NCBI GenBank assembly: GCA_016868255.1
Contig: VGHN01000006.1
Span: 36,753-100,752 of the forward strand
Reading direction: 5' to 3'
DNA: 64,000 bases
From: Betaproteobacteria bacterium
GTDB lineage: Bacteria > Pseudomonadota > Gammaproteobacteria > Burkholderiales > Burkholderiaceae_A
This document shows positions 16,539-25,870 of this stretch, piece after piece (within the stretch, counting starts at the first letter, position 1; every line of letters begins with the position of its first letter). The position numbers and the translations under genes are program-made. The notes beneath the pieces are model-generated. The model saw only the letters and a list, made by a program, of their open reading frames with translations. It made no database searches and was not told where the DNA came from.

Positions 16539-18824
16539 CTAGCCCGCTGCTACGCAGTCAACGAAGTAATCGGGCCGGCCCCCGACATCCTGCTGGACCA
16601 GGCCATGGATATCGGCCTCGAAGCCAGGGAACTTCGCATTGAAGTCCCGCGCAAACTGCAGATACCCAACAATGGTTTTATTGAATCGCTCACCGGGAAT
16701 GAGCAAGGGAATTCCTGGCGGATAGGGCGTGAGTAGGCTCGTGGTGATGCGTCCCTCGAGCTCGTCGATGGGCACACGCTCGGTCTTTCGATGGGCCACG
16801 AATGCGAATGCGTCGGCGGGCTTCATGGCCGGCTCCATGTCCGAGGTGTACATCTCGGTGGTGAGTCGGGCGATGTCGTACGACTTGTAGGTGTCGTGGA
16901 GCTGCTGGCAGAGCTCCCGCAGGCCCACCCGCTCATAGCGAGGCTGGGTTGCGCAGAATTCTGGAATGACCCGCCACATGGGTTGGTTCTTGTCATAGTC
17001 GTCTTTGAACTGCTGCAGGGCCGTGAGCAGTGTGTTCCAGCGGCCCTTGGTGATGCCAATCGTGAACATGATGAAGAAGGAGTAGAGACCGGTCTTCTCC
17101 ACAATCACACCGTGCTCGGCGAGGTACTTGGTCACCACCGAGGCGGGAATTCCTTGGGCATCGAACTCGCCCTTGATGTTCAGACCCGGGGTCACGATGG
17201 TGGCCTTGATGGGATCGAGCATGTTAAAGCCCGGGACGAGCTTCTCAAAGCCATGCCATTCGTCTTCGGGTTTGAGCTCCCACTGGGTGCGTTTGGCCAT
17301 GCCGTGTGAATCGGCCTGCACATCCTCCGGCCCCCAGACCGAGAACCACCAATCCTTTGGTCCGAACTCTTCGGCCACCTTGCGCATGGCGCGACGAAAG
17401 TCGAGCGCTTCCACCAGACTCTCCTCGACGAGGGCCGTTCCCCCCGGAGGCTCCATCATGGCGGCCGCCACATCGAGCGAGGCGATGATTGCGTACTGAG
17501 GGCTCGTCGAGGTGTGCATGAGGTAGGCCTCATTGAAGAGGTCGCGATCGAGTTGCCGCCGATTCGACTCCTGCACAAGAATTTGCGAGGCCTGCGAGAG
17601 GCCCGCAAGCAGCTTGTGAGTCGACTGGGTTGAGAAGACCAGCGGCTCATCCGGCCGAGGACGGTCCTTGCCGATTGCATGCATGTCTTTGTAGAAATCG
17701 TGGAAGGCTGCGTGGGGCAACCAGGCCTCGTCAAAGTGAAGCGTGTCGATGGTATTGCCCAGGACCGACTTAATCATCTCGACGTTGTAGAGAACGCCAT
17801 CGTATGTGCTCTGGGTGATGGTGAGAATTCGTGGACGGGCCTGACCGCTCTTCTTTGCGAGCTCCCAGGCGTCTCGGGCAAATGGATTGCTCTTGATTTT
17901 TTCTTCGATGGCAGCGGGCTCGAACTCGCTCATGGGAATGGGGCCAATGATGCCGAGGTGATTTCGCGTTGGCATCAGAAACACTGGGATGGCACCCGTC
18001 ATGGTGATCGCATGCAAGACACTCTTGTGACAATTGCGATCCACCACAACGATGTCCCCCGGAGCCACCGAGGCATGCCAGACGATTTTGTTGGAGGTGG
18101 AGGTGCCGTTGGTCACAAAGAAGCAATGGTCGGCATTGAAAATGCGAGCTGCATTTTTCTCGGAATCGGCCACAGGCCCTGTGTGATCGAGGAGCTGGCC
18201 GAGTTCATCGACCGCATTGCAGACATCAGCGCGCAGCATGTTCTCGCCAAAGAACTGGTGAAACATCTGGCCCACTGGGGCCTTCAAGAAAGCCACGCCA
18301 CCGGAGTGGCCGGGACAGTGCCATGAGTAGGAGCCGTCCTGGGCGTAATGCAGCAAGGCCCGAAAGAACGGGGGCGCCAATGAATCCAAGTAAGACTTCG
18401 CCTCGCGAATGATGTGACGTGCGACGAACTCAGGCGTGTCCTCGAACATGTGAATGAAGCCATGGAGCTCGCGAAGGACATCATTCGGGATGTGCCGCGA
18501 GGTGCGGGTCTCGCCGTAGAGATAGATGGGGATGTCGGCGTTACGAAAGCGAATCTCTTCGACGAAGGCACGCAGGCTCTTGAGCGCCTGGGTAACCTCA
18601 TCGGCGCTGCCCTCGCCGAACTCCTCGTCGTCAATCGAGAGAATGAAGGCAGAGGCCCGCGACTGTTGCTGCGCGAACTGGGCGAGGTCCCCATAACTGG
18701 TGACACCAAGCACCTCCATGCCTTCCTTCTCAAGGGCCTCGGCCAATGCCCGAATGCCGAGCCCCGAGGTGTTTTCGGAGCGGAAGTCTTCGTCGATGAT
18801 GACGATGGGGAAGCGAAACTTCAT
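16539..18824 (-). CDS. Orn/Lys/Arg family PLP decarboxylase
   Basis: Fold-type I PLP decarboxylase of 761 residues: an N-terminal flavodoxin-like wing domain (PIVIIDEDFRSENTSGLGIR), the PLP core, and a C-terminal Orn/Lys/Arg decarboxylase domain. The PLP lysine lies in STQSTHKLLAGLSQAS. FVTNGTSTSNKIVWHA and HFDEAWLPHAAFHDFY are conserved core motifs. Size and motif fit the inducible AdiA/CadA/SpeF class that consumes protons. Which amino acid is used cannot be read from the sequence, and no antiporter gene is adjacent. It is divergent from rpoH across a CIRCE element, with a CATAAT hexamer on its strand at 18865-18860, so heat-shock-linked control is conceivable. Confidence 0.9.
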   Translation of the reverse strand: MKFRFPIVIIDEDFRSENTSGLGIRALAEALEKEGMEVLGVTSYGDLAQFAQQQSRASAFILSIDDEEFGEGSADEVTQALKSLRAFVEEIRFRNADIPIYLYGETRTSRHIPNDVLRELHGFIHMFEDTPEFVARHIIREAKSYLDSLAPPFFRALLHYAQDGSYSWHCPGHSGGVAFLKAPVGQMFHQFFGENMLRADVCNAVDELGQLLDHTGPVADSEKNAARIFNADHCFFVTNGTSTSNKIVWHASVAPGDIVVVDRNCHKSVLHAITMTGAIPVFLMPTRNHLGIIGPIPMSEFEPAAIEEKIKSNPFARDAWELAKKSGQARPRILTITQSTYDGVLYNVEMIKSVLGNTIDTLHFDEAWLPHAAFHDFYKDMHAIGKDRPRPDEPLVFSTQSTHKLLAGLSQASQILVQESNRRQLDRDLFNEAYLMHTSTSPQYAIIASLDVAAAMMEPPGGTALVEESLVEALDFRRAMRKVAEEFGPKDWWFSVWGPEDVQADSHGMAKRTQWELKPEDEWHGFEKLVPGFNMLDPIKATIVTPGLNIKGEFDAQGIPASVVTKYLAEHGVIVEKTGLYSFFIMFTIGITKGRWNTLLTALQQFKDDYDKNQPMWRVIPEFCATQPRYERVGLRELCQQLHDTYKSYDIARLTTEMYTSDMEPAMKPADAFAFVAHRKTERVPIDELEGRITTSLLTPYPPGIPLLIPGERFNKTIVGYLQFARDFNAKFPGFEADIHGLVQQDVGGRPDYFVDCVAAG

Positions 18825-18869
18825 TCGGCAAACCTTTCCAGCGATTGGGGAATTGAGCGATTATGGCCT

Positions 18870-18896
18870 TTAGCACTCTAGACCATCGAGTGCTAA
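18870..18896. promoter_or_regulatory. CIRCE operator (HrcA binding site)
   Basis: TTAGCACTC, nine bases, GAGTGCTAA: a perfect match to the CIRCE consensus, the operator of the heat-shock repressor HrcA. It lies in the 117-nt gap between the divergent decarboxylase and rpoH genes, 45 bases before the rpoH start, and overlaps the best rpoH promoter candidate. hrcA itself is not in the window. Confidence 0.93.
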
Positions 18897-18908
18897 GCGT
18901 GCTAAAGT
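18879..18908 (+). promoter_or_regulatory. Candidate rpoH promoter overlapping CIRCE
   Basis: TAGACC (18879-18884) and TAAAGT (18903-18908) are spaced 18 bases apart. The -10 carries an extended TGC just upstream (18900-18902). The right arm of CIRCE lies inside the spacer, so HrcA binding would block polymerase. Hexamer matches are each four of six, so the call is tentative. Confidence 0.4.
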
Positions 18909-18941
18909 TTTATTGGAGTTTTCCTTTAGGAGGTCTCTGCC

Positions 18942-19823
18942 GTGACCAACCACGCCCTGATCCTCAATCAGCTCAGCCCCGGCGCCAACCTGGAGGCCTA
19001 TCTGCGCAATGTCGCGCAGATGCCTCTGCTCACCGCCGAGCGTGAAGAAGAACTCGCCCTGCGATTCCGCACCCTGAACGACCTGGATGCGGCGCGAGAG
19101 TTGGTGCTCTCTCACTTGCGATTGGTGGTCGCCGTGTCCCGCCAGTACGCGGGTTACGGGCTGCCTCAGGCAGACCTCATCCAAGAGGGCAATCTGGGCC
19201 TGATGAAGGCGGTCAAGCGCTTCGACCCCACTCGGGGGGTTCGGCTGGTCTCCTTTGCCCTGCACTGGATCAAGGCCGAGATGCACGAGTACATTCTTCG
19301 GAATTGGCAGATGGTCAAGGTCGCCACCACCAAGGCCCAACGAAAGCTCTTCTTCAATCTAAGAAGCCTCAAGCGTGCACTCGGGGCGGAGCAGGCGGTG
19401 TCGGGCGACCAGGCGGCTTTAATCGCCAAAGAATTGAATGTGGCGCCCGAAGAGGTGCTGGAGATGGACCGCCGACTCTCTGGTGGCGACACTCCACTTG
19501 AAACCAAGAATGCCGAGACAGACGATTGGCAGGGAACCCTGGGCCCGATCGCGACACTCGCCGCACAGGATGCCGACCCCGCTGAGATCATCGCCCAGTC
19601 GCAGGAGGAGGCCCGCACCAAGTCCATAGTGATCCAGGCGCTTGGCGAACTCGATGCCCGAAGCCGAGAGATCCTCAGTGCAAGATGGCTGCACGATGAA
19701 GACGAGCGTGCGCCCACTCTTCATGAACTCGCCAGCCAGTACGGCGTGTCGGCAGAGCGGATTCGCCAGATTGAGGCGGCCGCCATGCGAAAAATTCGCA
19801 CGCAACTCTCCGCAGCGGCCTGA
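18942..19823 (+). CDS. rpoH: RNA polymerase heat-shock sigma factor RpoH (sigma-32)
   Basis: Directs transcription of chaperone and protease genes after heat stress. The 293-residue protein has region 2 with DLIQEGNLGLMKAVKRFDP, the RpoH box QRKLFFNLR near residue 132, and region 4 with the terminal helix-turn-helix (ASQYGVSAERIRQIEAAAM). The start is GTG 18942, backed by a strong AGGAGGT ribosome site at 18929-18935. A perfect CIRCE precedes the gene, so transcription is probably repressed by HrcA, unlike the mainly post-transcriptional control of E. coli rpoH. Confidence 0.96.
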   Translation: MTNHALILNQLSPGANLEAYLRNVAQMPLLTAEREEELALRFRTLNDLDAARELVLSHLRLVVAVSRQYAGYGLPQADLIQEGNLGLMKAVKRFDPTRGVRLVSFALHWIKAEMHEYILRNWQMVKVATTKAQRKLFFNLRSLKRALGAEQAVSGDQAALIAKELNVAPEEVLEMDRRLSGGDTPLETKNAETDDWQGTLGPIATLAAQDADPAEIIAQSQEEARTKSIVIQALGELDARSREILSARWLHDEDERAPTLHELASQYGVSAERIRQIEAAAMRKIRTQLSAAA

Positions 19824-19906
19824 CCCAGACCCTAGTTTGCGGCCTCAAAAGGGCGCGATAAGGGGTTATCCTAGGCCCTCATAAAAGAACGATATGGGGG
19901 GAGTGG

Positions 19907-20392
19907 ATGCTTACAGCGGTCTACCCAGGGACTTTTGACCCTTTCACGCGCGGCCACGAGGATTTGGTGCGCCGCGGAAGCAAACTCTTTCATCGCTTGG
20001 TGGTCGGGGTCGCCGACAGTCGCGCCAAGGGTCCTTACTTTTCCATGAACGAGCGATGCGAGATCGCGCGAGAAATCCTTGGCCATTACCCCAATGTGGA
20101 AGTCCATCCATTTGAAGGCCTGCTCAAAGATTTTGTTCGCGAGACCGGGGCCAACGTGATTATTCGAGGACTGCGAGCCGTCTCCGACTTTGAATACGAG
20201 TTTCAAATGGCCGGGATGAATCGCTACTTGATGCCCGATGTCGAGACCATGTTCCTCACACCCTCTGACCAATATCAGTTCATCTCGGGGTCTATCGTGC
20301 GCGAGATTGCCTCGCTCGGGGGCGATGTGAGCAAGTTCGTTTTCCCCTCGGTTGAGAAGTGGCTGAAGGAGAAAATGAAGCAGCCGCAATAG
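19907..20392 (+). CDS. coaD: Phosphopantetheine adenylyltransferase CoaD
   Basis: Fourth step of coenzyme A synthesis (4'-phosphopantetheine + ATP to dephospho-CoA). The 161-residue protein has the nucleotidyltransferase motif [15 protein letters not shown] (the TxGH block) at the N-terminus, [19 protein letters not shown] in the middle, and [16 protein letters not shown], the ISSSxVR-like block. Length is typical. A GGGGGGAG stretch precedes the ATG. It converges with ftsY 13 bases away. Confidence 0.96.
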   Translation: MLTAVYPGTFDPFTRGHEDLVRRGSKLFHRLVVGVADSRAKGPYFSMNERCEIAREILGHYPNVEVHPFEGLLKDFVRETGANVIIRGLRAVSDFEYEFQMAGMNRYLMPDVETMFLTPSDQYQFISGSIVREIASLGGDVSKFVFPSVEKWLKEKMKQPQ

Positions 20393-20405
20393 GTCAACAG
20401 CGCTC

Positions 20406-21398
20406 TCAGGACTCCAGGCCAATCATTGCCCGTGCGAAGGCCCTGGGCTCAAAAGCCTGCAAGTCCTCAATGCCCTCGCCCACTCCGATAAAGCGAACCG
20501 GGATGGGGCGCTCCGTTGCCAGAGAGAGCAAGACCCCACCCTTGGCCGTTCCATCTAGCTTGGTGACCACAAGGCCGGTGAGGCCCAAGGCATCATCAAA
20601 GGCCTTGACCTGGGCCAGCGCATTCTGCCCCGTTCCGCCATCGACCACGAGCCAGACCTCGTGCGGCGCGGTCTCCATGGCCTTGCCAATCACTCGCTTG
20701 ACCTTCTTGAGTTCTTCCATGAGGTGCAGTTGCGTGGGCAAGCGGCCTGCGGTGTCGACGATGATCCAATCGGCCCGCCGAGCCAAGCCCGCCTTCACCG
20801 CATCAAAAGCAACAGCGGCGGGGTCCCCTTCCGATTGGGCGATGACAGCGACCCCATTTCGGCGCCCCCACTCCTGCAGCTGCTCTTGGGCCGCGGCGCG
20901 AAAGGTATCGCCCGCTGCGAGCAACACCCGGCGTCCAGCCGACTGCGCATGGTGAGCGAGTTTGCCAATAGACGTGGTCTTGCCCGCCCCATTGACGCCC
21001 ACCACCATGAGAACCATGGGCTCGTCGGCTGCGCCGCTCAGCGCATCTGCGGGGCTTAAGCCCCTATTCGATGGGGTGGATGGGGCACTTCTCAATTGCG
21101 GGTCGAGCGGGTCGAGCGGGGCGAGGTGCCCCTCCAATAGCTCTGCCAGGCGCTCTGAGACCTCTTGCTGCATGGTTAAAGAGGCTGCAATGGGTCGGGC
21201 GCGCAGGCTTTCACGCAGGCGCTCAACCAGCTGCGCACTCGTGCGTGCACCTGCGTCGGCCGCAATCAGGCTCGACTCGATCTCCTCGAGCCAGTCCTCA
21301 TCGAGCACGGTCCGGCCCATCAACCGGCTGATCTGATCTCGGGTCTTGCTCAGGCCTGCCCTGAGTCTGGCAAACCCCTTGCCGGAAATGAAACTCAT
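20406..21398 (-). CDS. ftsY: Signal recognition particle receptor FtsY
   Basis: GTPase that docks SRP-ribosome complexes at the inner membrane. The 330-residue protein has an N domain, then the G domain with GVNGAGKTTSIGKLAH (P-loop), DTAGRLPTQ (G3) and TKLDGTAKGG (G4). It lacks the long acidic A domain of E. coli FtsY and opens with the basic/amphipathic MSFISGKGFARLRAGLSK. A linker near residues 95-120 encodes the repeat LDPLDP from a short tandem GGGTCGAGC. Divergent from the M16 peptidase operon by about 24 bases. Confidence 0.96.
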   Translation of the reverse strand: MSFISGKGFARLRAGLSKTRDQISRLMGRTVLDEDWLEEIESSLIAADAGARTSAQLVERLRESLRARPIAASLTMQQEVSERLAELLEGHLAPLDPLDPQLRSAPSTPSNRGLSPADALSGAADEPMVLMVVGVNGAGKTTSIGKLAHHAQSAGRRVLLAAGDTFRAAAQEQLQEWGRRNGVAVIAQSEGDPAAVAFDAVKAGLARRADWIIVDTAGRLPTQLHLMEELKKVKRVIGKAMETAPHEVWLVVDGGTGQNALAQVKAFDDALGLTGLVVTKLDGTAKGGVLLSLATERPIPVRFIGVGEGIEDLQAFEPRAFARAMIGLES

Positions 21399-21422
21399 AA
21401 AAGCTTGTGTAGTCTTGGAGGT

Positions 21423-22907
21423 ATGAACATCATCAGAACGCCCATTTTAGGCGGAGTTTCCAAGGGCCCGCTTCAATTCGTCGCAAGGCCTCGAGTGCTC
21501 CTGCATGTCTTATTGGCGAGCCTCTTTGGACTCGCAAGCCTTCCCAGCCAAGCCATTCAGACGCATGCGCCCAATCTGGATCAAACGCTGCCCAATGGTC
21601 TGCGTGTCCTGGTCTATGAGAGTCGGCGGGCGCCAACGGCCCTGCACATGGTCTGGATTGGGGTGGGCTCCATTGATGAGCAACCCGGCAAGACAGGGCT
21701 TGCCCACGTTCTCGAACACATGATGTTCAAAGGCACGAAGACGCTTGCGCCGGGTGAGTTCAGCCGCCGTGTGGCTGCACTCGGAGGCCGCGAGAATGCC
21801 TTCACATCAAAGGAATACACCGGCTATTTTCAACAGGTCCATCGAGACGCTCTTTTCGAAGTCATGGCCCTGGAGGCCGATCGCATGCAGAACTTGAAGT
21901 TCAGTGACGAAGACTTTAAGAAAGAGATCTTGGTGGTCATGGAGGAGCGACGTCTTCGCACCGACGACAACCCCCAGAGCCTCGCCTACGAAGCGCTTCT
22001 CGCACGCGCCTTCACGGCCTCACCGGTGCGCCATCCAATTATTGGTTGGATGGCCGATCTCAAGGCGCTCAAGCCCGACGACGCACGACGCTGGTACGAG
22101 ACCTGGTACGCACCGAACAACGCAACAGTGATCGTCGCCGGTGACGTGGACTCCGCCGAGGTCCTCAAGCAGGTGCAGTCGCTCTATGGCCAGTGGAAGA
22201 CCAAGCCATTGAATCGCCCTGCTCCTGTGCTGGAGCCAGAGCAGCTCGGTGCCCGCGTGGCACAGGTCTCGGGGCCCGGCAAGCTGCCTTTTGCACTCAA
22301 GGCGTGGAAGACGCCCAGCATCGGTTCAACCGATGGCCCGATTGAGCCCAACAACCCGCGAGCCCGTGATGCCGTTGCACTGAGCATGCTCGGCAGCATC
22401 TTGGACCACCCCGACTTCGGGCGACTCAGTCAGAAGCTGGTGCGAGAGCAGCGACAGGCCCTCGGTGTGGGCACCCAGGCCGAGGGAATCTCTCGAAGCC
22501 CGGGTATTTTTCTGGCCGAGGCCACACCAGTCGATGGCGTCACACCGGTTGCCTTGGTCCGTGCCATCGAGGCAGAAATTGCACTGATCGCCTCGCAAGG
22601 CATTGGCCGAGAGGAACTCGACCTGATTCGACTTCAGGCGAAGGCCGCAGAGATTTACAAGAAGGACTCTTTGTTTTCGACTGCAATGGATGCCGGACGA
22701 CTCATCGCGGCGGGCCGGCCCATCAATGACTCACGCGACTGGCTTGCAATGCTCGATGCCATCGAGCCCGCAGACATCCAACGGGTGGCCAAGGAGTACT
22801 TCCTTGAGAAGCAGTCCACCCTGATTGAATTCGAGCCAGTGCCACTCGCAGCCAACAAGCCTGCACCTGCTGCAATGCCGCCCTCTGGCAGTGGGAGGGC
22901 CCACTAA
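21423..22907 (+). CDS. M16 family zinc metallopeptidase (catalytic subunit)
   Basis: Periplasmic insulinase-type peptidase. After a signal-like segment (VLLHVLLASLFGLASLPSQA, about residues 24-43), the inverted zinc motif HxxEH appears as HVLEHMMFKGT. The downstream metal-ligand glutamate lies in the following helix (around EVMALEADRMQN). Two M16 domains are present. Start ATG 21423 lies in GGAGGT context; a TTG at 21405 is the alternative. The next gene encodes a homologue without the zinc motif, so the pair probably forms a heterodimer with one active and one structural subunit, as in mitochondrial processing peptidase and known bacterial M16B pairs. The substrate is unknown. Confidence 0.9.
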   Translation: MNIIRTPILGGVSKGPLQFVARPRVLLHVLLASLFGLASLPSQAIQTHAPNLDQTLPNGLRVLVYESRRAPTALHMVWIGVGSIDEQPGKTGLAHVLEHMMFKGTKTLAPGEFSRRVAALGGRENAFTSKEYTGYFQQVHRDALFEVMALEADRMQNLKFSDEDFKKEILVVMEERRLRTDDNPQSLAYEALLARAFTASPVRHPIIGWMADLKALKPDDARRWYETWYAPNNATVIVAGDVDSAEVLKQVQSLYGQWKTKPLNRPAPVLEPEQLGARVAQVSGPGKLPFALKAWKTPSIGSTDGPIEPNNPRARDAVALSMLGSILDHPDFGRLSQKLVREQRQALGVGTQAEGISRSPGIFLAEATPVDGVTPVALVRAIEAEIALIASQGIGREELDLIRLQAKAAEIYKKDSLFSTAMDAGRLIAAGRPINDSRDWLAMLDAIEPADIQRVAKEYFLEKQSTLIEFEPVPLAANKPAPAAMPPSGSGRAH

Positions 22908-24415
22908 TGGTTGGGTATCGCGCACTCGCCCGTGGCCTCATCTCGGGCTCGCTGCTCTGTGTTGTGCACGCGGCCGCCCTGGCCCAGGCCGAGGTAACTC
23001 CAGCGCTTGAAGTAGTGGGCCAGCCCGATGAGCCAAGAGGCGACCAGGCCGCAGCGAAGCTGACCAAGCCGCCCGTATCGCCATCCATCGACATCAGGCG
23101 CCTCTACTCAAGCCAAGGCATTGAACTTCTCTACCTCCATGCGCCTGGTCTGCCGATGGTGGATCTCGCCATCGATATCGATGCGGGCTCCCGGTGGGAC
23201 CCCATGGGACACGAGGGCTTGGCCGCTTTCACGGGCGATTTGGTTGGAAAGGGGTTGGCACAGCGAGATGACAGGCCCGCAATGTCTGAGCAGCAAGTCA
23301 GAGAGGCCTTTGCAAAACTTGCCATTCAACGCTCGGTATCTGTCGACCGAGATCGCACCAGCCTGCGGTTTCGCTTCCTGACCACACCAGAGACCTATGG
23401 GGCCTCGCGTGATCTGATTGCACGCATGATCGCCGAGCCCAGTTTTTCGCCCGAAGTGCTCTCTCGCGACCGGGGGCTCTCGATTGCAGGTCTCCAGGAG
23501 TCACTCACTCGTCCCCAGACCCTGGCAACGCGTTCACTCTGGGCCGCGATGTATCCAGACCATCCCTATGGTCGCGCCAGCACCGAGGCCTCCTTGGGCT
23601 CGCTCACCAGGGCGCTTGTCCATGCTTTTCATTCCAGGTTCTGGCGGCCCGAGCGAATGACGGCGACGATTGTTGGCGATGTATCTGAGGCCGAGGCCCT
23701 CTCGCTTCTCAATTCAGTCACGGCGCTCATCGGTCGTGCACCCGCCGATGCGACAGCGCCGGCCAAAGCAGAGGGCGCTGGAGCAGCCTCTTCGCAGGCA
23801 GTTCAGTGGCTCGACCTCCTACCCTCTGTCGGGCCTGGCCAGCCTGGTCAGAAGACCATTGCCCATCCCGCCAAGCAGAGCCACATCTGGCTGGGGGCAC
23901 CCATGATGAGCCGACGCGATCGCGACGACTACTTCCCGATGCTTGTGGCCAACCACATTCTCGGTGGAGGTGGCTTTACCGCGCGGCTCACCACCGAGGT
24001 GAGAGAGAAGCGTGGCCTCTCCTACAGCGTCTTCTCGGCCTTTCAGCCCCTGGCCCAGACCGGCCCGTTTCTGATCGGTCTTCAGACCCAAAGAGAGCGG
24101 GCCAACGAGGCCCTTGCTGTTGTTCAGGCCACCCTCAAGGAGTTCGTCGAAAAGGGGCCAAGCCCCGAAGAGCTTGAGGCGGCCAAGAAGAATCTCATGG
24201 GTGGGTTTGCCCTTCGACTCGACTCCAATCGCAAACTCCTCGATAACCTTGCGCAGATTGGCTTTTATCGGCTTCCGCTCGATTACCTCGATCGTTGGTC
24301 CGCACGCGTCGAGGCGGTCAATGCCGAGGAGATCCAAGATGTTCTTCGGCGTCGGCTTTCCCCTTCCTCCCTCTCCATCGTTGTCGTGGGCGAGCCAACC
24401 ACCAAGAGCCAGTGA
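22907..24415 (+). CDS. M16 family peptidase-like protein lacking the zinc site
   Basis: 502-residue exported homologue of the preceding gene. An N-terminal signal segment (ALARGLISGSLLCVVHAAALAQA) is followed by two M16 domains. At the place of HxxEH it reads GLAAFTGDLVGKGL, so zinc ligands are absent and it cannot be catalytic on its own. The C-terminal substrate-handling motif of M16 subunits, with R and Y in VREKRGLSYSVFSAF, is retained. This division of labour is the pattern of M16B heterodimers. The start shares one base with the previous stop (TAATG). Confidence 0.9.
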   Translation: MVGYRALARGLISGSLLCVVHAAALAQAEVTPALEVVGQPDEPRGDQAAAKLTKPPVSPSIDIRRLYSSQGIELLYLHAPGLPMVDLAIDIDAGSRWDPMGHEGLAAFTGDLVGKGLAQRDDRPAMSEQQVREAFAKLAIQRSVSVDRDRTSLRFRFLTTPETYGASRDLIARMIAEPSFSPEVLSRDRGLSIAGLQESLTRPQTLATRSLWAAMYPDHPYGRASTEASLGSLTRALVHAFHSRFWRPERMTATIVGDVSEAEALSLLNSVTALIGRAPADATAPAKAEGAGAASSQAVQWLDLLPSVGPGQPGQKTIAHPAKQSHIWLGAPMMSRRDRDDYFPMLVANHILGGGGFTARLTTEVREKRGLSYSVFSAFQPLAQTGPFLIGLQTQRERANEALAVVQATLKEFVEKGPSPEELEAAKKNLMGGFALRLDSNRKLLDNLAQIGFYRLPLDYLDRWSARVEAVNAEEIQDVLRRRLSPSSLSIVVVGEPTTKSQ

Positions 24416-25008
24416 GTCGGGTTCGGATTATTGGTGGGACATGGCGACGGCGGCTTCTTCCGGTATTGGATCGCCCCGGCCTGCGGCCCACGCCCGACCG
24501 GGTTCGTGAGACGGTCTTCAACTGGCTCGATCACCTTCTGGAGAAACCTTGGGGTGAGACTCGCGCCATCGATTTGTTTGCTGGAACAGGCGCCCTTGGC
24601 CTCGAGGCGGCCTCCCGCGGCGTGGCCTCGTGCACACTTGTGGAGAGCAATGGTCCCGTCCACGCGAGCCTTCAGGCGAGCATTGCTGGCCTTGGGGCAC
24701 AAGATGCCATTGAACTCATTCGGGGCGATGGCATTGCAGTGCTTCGTGCCCAACCCAATGCAAGTATCGATCTTGTTTTCTTAGATCCACCTTATGGCAC
24801 GCCACTGCTCGGTCAGGCCCTGGCGGTCTGCCACCCCAAGCTCAGTGCGGGCGGCCTTTGTTACCTAGAGAGCAACAAGCCCCTTGAGGAATTGCTGGCC
24901 TCCGAATGGCGCATTCTCCGATCGGCCAAGGCGGGCGATGTCCATTACGGGCTTGCAAGCCCCGATGCCTCAGAGCAGGTAATGGTCGAGCAGAAGGGCA
25001 GCGAATAG
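24412..25008 (+). CDS. rsmD: 16S rRNA (guanine966-N2)-methyltransferase RsmD
   Basis: Methylates G966 of 16S rRNA. From GTG 24412 the 198-residue protein begins [18 protein letters not shown], the family start. It contains motif [15 protein letters not shown] and the catalytic DPPYG motif. The GTG overlaps the previous stop (GTGA), indicating coupled translation. The frame is open upstream only as a shadow of the M16 gene. The 3' end overlaps the convergent ctaB by 39 bases. Confidence 0.93.
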   Translation: MSRVRIIGGTWRRRLLPVLDRPGLRPTPDRVRETVFNWLDHLLEKPWGETRAIDLFAGTGALGLEAASRGVASCTLVESNGPVHASLQASIAGLGAQDAIELIRGDGIAVLRAQPNASIDLVFLDPPYGTPLLGQALAVCHPKLSAGGLCYLESNKPLEELLASEWRILRSAKAGDVHYGLASPDASEQVMVEQKGSE

Positions 25009-25860
25009 CCAGGTGAGGTAGTGAATCGAGTAGCGAAAAGTCTGGCGAGCAAGGGGCTCGGAATATTGCCTGTGGAGCATCCATGCGAGTTGCAGAAAAC
25101 GAAGGCCGAGGCCAAGGGCTGCAACCAAGTAAATCCAACCATTCATTCCCATGGCGGTGGGCAGTAGGCTAACCGCCACGAGCAGCACCGTGTAGAGAAG
25201 GATATGCAGTTGGGTGAACTGCGGACCATGGGTGACCGGCAGCATGGGCAGTCCCGAGCGTTGGTAGTCGTCGGTCCGGTAGAGCGCCAAGGCCCAGAAG
25301 TGCGGGGGCGTCCAGACGAAGATGATGAGAAAAAGAATCCAGGCCTCGGGCGGTGTCTGGCCGGTCACAGCGGCCCAGCCCAGCACCGGTGGCATGGCAC
25401 CCGAGGCGCCACCAATCACTATGTTCTGAGGCGTGCGAGGCTTGAGCAATAGGGTGTAGACCACTGCATAGCCCACGAAGGTGGCAAGCGTGAGCCAGGC
25501 GGTCAGGGCGTTGACCCAAACAAAGAGGAGCCACAGCCCCAGGCCACCGAGCATCCCCGAGAAGACCAAGGTCTGTTGAACAGTAATGGTGCCCGAGGGC
25601 AGTGGCCTCCAGGCCGTTCGCGCCATCTTCGCGTCGATATGGGCCTCGACCAAGCAATTAATTGCCGCTGCGGCCATGGCCACGAGGGTAATGCCCAGGG
25701 TGGCCACCAGCAGCAGCCCCAGGGGCGGGACCTCTGGCAACGCCAAGAGCATGCCAATCACCGCGCAGAATGAAATCAGCATATTGACCCTTGGCTTGGT
25801 CAGCGCAAGGTACTGTCTGGCCAGGTTCTGGGCGATGGGAGGGGCGAGGGTGGAAGACAT
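24970..25860 (-). CDS. ctaB: Protoheme IX farnesyltransferase (heme O synthase) CtaB
   Basis: UbiA-family integral membrane prenyltransferase that converts heme B to heme O for cytochrome oxidase. The 296-residue protein has about nine membrane segments. The first aspartate-rich motif is [19 protein letters not shown], and the start [20 protein letters not shown] is typical of CyoE/CtaB. It lies downstream of the SCO-like gene by ten bases and closes the oxidase-assembly cluster. The heme A synthase gene ctaA, usually adjacent in Burkholderiales, is not in the window. The 3' end overlaps rsmD. Confidence 0.95.
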   Translation of the reverse strand: MSSTLAPPIAQNLARQYLALTKPRVNMLISFCAVIGMLLALPEVPPLGLLLVATLGITLVAMAAAAINCLVEAHIDAKMARTAWRPLPSGTITVQQTLVFSGMLGGLGLWLLFVWVNALTAWLTLATFVGYAVVYTLLLKPRTPQNIVIGGASGAMPPVLGWAAVTGQTPPEAWILFLIIFVWTPPHFWALALYRTDDYQRSGLPMLPVTHGPQFTQLHILLYTVLLVAVSLLPTAMGMNGWIYLVAALGLGLRFLQLAWMLHRQYSEPLARQTFRYSIHYLTWLFAALLLDHYLL

Positions 25861-25870
25861 GGTGTTGGTC

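Noticed and set aside
21096..21126. Short tandem GGGTCGAGC repeat
   Set aside because: It lies inside the ftsY coding sequence and encodes an LDPLDP linker; no separate function supported.
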